From positions 1-7,364 of the forward strand of contig JBAZZL010000046.1 of the NCBI GenBank assembly GCA_041658785.1: a stretch of DNA of 7,364 nucleotides, written 5' to 3'. The notes under the pieces are model-generated. The model searched no databases. It saw only the letters and a program-made list of their open reading frames with translations, and was not told the origin of the DNA. Shown here one piece after another: positions 5,636 through 7,364 of the stretch. The translations under genes were made by a program, and so were the position numbers. This DNA is from JAHJGG01 sp041658785. Its GTDB lineage: Bacteria > Patescibacteriota > Patescibacteriia > Magasanikbacterales > UBA922. The number at the start of each line of letters is the position of its first letter. The stretch's first letter is position 1.

Positions 5636-7084
5636 ATGCAAAAACGCACCAAAATTGTTTGTACTCTTGGCCCATCATCCGAGTCCGTAGAGACAATTAA
5701 AAAAATGGCGAAAGCAGGCATGAATGTGGCTAGGCTTAATTTTTCGCACGGAACTTATGAGAATCATAAGATATTAATAAAAAATATTCGGATTGTGGAG
5801 AAAGAGACCGGCGAGCCAATCGCGATAATGCAAGATTTGCAAGGCCCAAAAATAAGGATTGGACTCTTGCCCGAGGGGGGAATCGATTTGGCGGAAGGAA
5901 AAATGGCTAGTTTTGACACTGCTTTGGAAAGTTACGCCAATTATGGCGATGGAGTAATGCCGATTGATTATTTGGATTTGCATCAATATGTCAGAAAGGG
6001 GGAAAGATTGCTTTTGGATGACGGAAGAATTGAAACAAAAATTATTAGAGTCCAGGGGACGCGGATTGACACTGAAGTTATCGTCGGCGGCAGAATTACA
6101 TCCAACAAAGGCATTAATGCGCCAGATTCCAAGTTGACAATTGGGGCATTGACAGAAAAAGACAAAGAAGACGCTCGATTCGGTGTGAAGCAAGGAGTAG
6201 ATTTTATCGCGCTATCCTTTGTGCGCGAGGCAGAGGATATTCTTGATTTGCGTTATCTGGTAAAAGAATATGAAAAAGAAATGCATAACAAATCAAAACA
6301 GCCAGTCAGAATTATTGCTAAAATTGAACGCGGTGAAGCTGTCCGCAATATAAAGGAGATTCTTGACGCGGCAGACGGTATTATGATTGCCAGAGGCGAT
6401 CTGGGGATTGAGATGCCGGCCCAAGACGTGCCGCTGGTACAAAAAAAATTGATAGATTTTGCCCTTAATGCGGCCAAACCGGTTATCGTGGCAACGCAAA
6501 TGCTAGATTCTATGAGAGATAATCCACGCCCCACTCGCGCCGAAGTGTCTGATGTTGCCAATGCGGTGATTGACCATACCGATGCGGTAATGCTCTCAAA
6601 CGAAACGGCGGCTGGGAAATATCCGGTCGCGGCAGTTGAAACAATGGCGCGCATTATTCACGAGACAGAAAAATCAACGTACGATGATTTGCATTTGCGC
6701 GAGGTAAAGGGAAAAGCGCAAAATGTAGATGAGATCATAAGCCAGTTGTCTAGAATGCTGGCAGAGAAGGTGGGCGCCAAGTTGATATTGGCAGCTTCAA
6801 TTTCTGGAGAAACCGGCAGACTGATTTCACGGCATCGTCCGGAGCTTCCTATTGTAGTCGCGACAAACACCGACCGGGTTTTACATCAGCTAAACTTATC
6901 TTGGGGGGTCGTCCCATTTCATCTCAAGCCGTGCCGGACTATTGAGGAGTTGGTAGAACGGTCAATAGCGGCGTTGAGAAAGAAAAAAATGATTAAAACA
7001 GGCGATAATATCATTGTTGTCGCCGGTGAACCTGTGGGGCAGGCCGGGCATGTGAATTTATTGGAGATGAGAGCGGTGAGTTAG
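5636..7084 (+). CDS. pyk: Pyruvate kinase
   Basis: Cytosolic glycolytic enzyme of 482 aa that transfers phosphate from phosphoenolpyruvate to ADP, giving ATP and pyruvate. The N-terminal TIM barrel carries R33 and NFSHG (35-39) for substrate and K+ binding, then D67 and R74. The mobile B domain covers about 74-169. Catalytic Lys229 and metal ligand Glu231 lie in IIAKIER, Asp255 in ARGDLGIEMP, and Thr287 in VATQML. The motif SNETAAGKYPV (321-331) has Asn where many bacterial enzymes have Gly (SGETA). The C-terminal regulatory domain (about 350-482) is complete and ends in the usual GHVNLLEM stretch, with no extra PEP-utiliser domain. Length is near that of E. coli PykF (470 aa). The ATG sits 13 bp after the preceding gene with no Shine-Dalgarno, so co-transcription or coupling is likely. 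It is probably the last gene of this transcript. Confidence 0.97.
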   Translation: MQKRTKIVCTLGPSSESVETIKKMAKAGMNVARLNFSHGTYENHKILIKNIRIVEKETGEPIAIMQDLQGPKIRIGLLPEGGIDLAEGKMASFDTALESYANYGDGVMPIDYLDLHQYVRKGERLLLDDGRIETKIIRVQGTRIDTEVIVGGRITSNKGINAPDSKLTIGALTEKDKEDARFGVKQGVDFIALSFVREAEDILDLRYLVKEYEKEMHNKSKQPVRIIAKIERGEAVRNIKEILDAADGIMIARGDLGIEMPAQDVPLVQKKLIDFALNAAKPVIVATQMLDSMRDNPRPTRAEVSDVANAVIDHTDAVMLSNETAAGKYPVAAVETMARIIHETEKSTYDDLHLREVKGKAQNVDEIISQLSRMLAEKVGAKLILAASISGETGRLISRHRPELPIVVATNTDRVLHQLNLSWGVVPFHLKPCRTIEELVERSIAALRKKKMIKTGDNIIVVAGEPVGQAGHVNLLEMRAVS

Positions 7085-7167
7085 ACAAATATACCCCCTC
7101 GCCTTATTAATTCCGATTTTACAAAAATTAAATTCTAATTATTTTGTTAAGTTTTAGCTATAATTTG
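7085..7167. other. AT-rich spacer after pyruvate kinase with TATAAT
   Basis: Very AT-rich, with no open reading frame and no intrinsic terminator for pyk. A perfect TATAAT (7159-7164) lies 3 bp before the following hairpin, but no -35 hexamer is seen at 16-18 bp. If it were a promoter, its transcript would begin within the hairpin's left arm. Confidence 0.3.
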
Positions 7168-7201
7168 GGCGCTGGCAGCCAATCAGGCGGCTGCCAGCGC
7201 C
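7168..7201. repeat. Perfect 13-bp GC-rich hairpin, 8-nt loop
   Basis: GGCGCTGGCAGCC (7168-7180) pairs exactly with GGCTGCCAGCGCC (7189-7201). A6 follows on the + strand (7202-7207) and no T-run follows on either strand, so the polarity is wrong for a classical rho-independent terminator. It may still mark the 3' end of the pyk transcript as a stability hairpin, or belong to an RNA of its own. Confidence 0.7.
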
Positions 7202-7286
7202 AAAAAATCAATTAACTTATCGGGTTTTGCCAAGCGACGGTATCCAGCAGTTTATCCTCTGTTTGGGCGGTAATCAGACAACTCAT

Positions 7287-7332
7287 CCTCTGTATCCTTC
7301 CCTTATGAAGGGAAGGAGGACTCGTTAAGAGG
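7287..7332. repeat. Nested palindrome, intergenic-repeat type
   Basis: An inner perfect stem, TCCTTCCCTT (7295-7304) with AAGGGAAGGA (7308-7317) around an ATG loop, is framed by CCTCT (7287-7291) and AGAGG (7328-7332). Alternatively AAGAGGG (7327-7333) can pair with CCCTCTT (7357-7363). Purine-rich/pyrimidine-rich nested palindromes of this style are, from memory, common dispersed repeats in Patescibacteria. The rest of 7202-7364 shows a 9-bp direct repeat, ATCCTCTGT (7254-7262 and 7285-7293), and no convincing gene. Confidence 0.55.
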
Positions 7333-7364
7333 GTTCATTTTTAACTCAATCGTTGTCCCTCTTC

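Noticed and set aside
7085..7364. tRNA, tmRNA, RNase P RNA or SRP RNA in the tail
   Set aside because: No cloverleaf, T-loop GGTTCRA element or hallmark conserved strings of these RNAs could be found on either strand.

Overview
The gene set, small proteins and intergenic style point to a bacterium of the Candidate Phyla Radiation (Patescibacteria), most likely Parcubacteria-like. This is inferred from sequence features alone. The evidence is a compact ftsA-ftsZ pair without the usual cell-wall genes around it, a thrombospondin-type-3 (TSP3) membrane protein of a kind common in these genomes, an almost complete lack of Shine-Dalgarno sequences, and octamer and palindromic repeats between genes. 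All seven genes are on the + strand and end in TAA or TAG. No gene contains an in-frame TGA, so nothing suggests UGA recoding.

Layout. 1-54: tandem octamer repeat ending in TATAAT. 55-1242: single-pass membrane protein with a TSP3-like calcium-binding segment. 1243-1458: gene-free stretch with a perfect 28-bp inverted repeat. 1459-1890 ybeY, 1883-2257 dgkA and 2279-3538 ftsA form a tight, probably co-transcribed run; ybeY and dgkA overlap by 8 bp. 3539-3729: regulatory-looking gap with a possible promoter, a DnaA-box match and an operator-like dyad. 3730-4983: ftsZ. 4984-5223: a 196-bp MITE-like palindromic element. 5224-5622: small membrane protein of unknown function. 5636-7084: pyruvate kinase. 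7085-7364: no convincing gene; it holds two hairpins and short repeats.

How the genes fit together. FtsZ forms the division ring and FtsA anchors it to the membrane; both carry the expected interaction parts (the FtsZ C-terminal peptide and a basic amphipathic FtsA tail). DgkA recycles or makes lipid phosphates needed for envelope synthesis. YbeY acts on 16S rRNA and ribosome quality. Pyruvate kinase supplies ATP and pyruvate from glycolysis. Two proteins depart from family consensus: YbeY lacks the conserved arginine and one residue of its H-x3-H-x4-DH motif, and FtsA has Asn instead of Asp in its second phosphate loop.

I do not see a new multi-gene system here. The most interesting item is the palindromic element after ftsZ. 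Its right end contains a near-consensus outward promoter (TTGACG, 16-bp spacer, TATAAC) that would drive the small membrane protein and pyruvate kinase.
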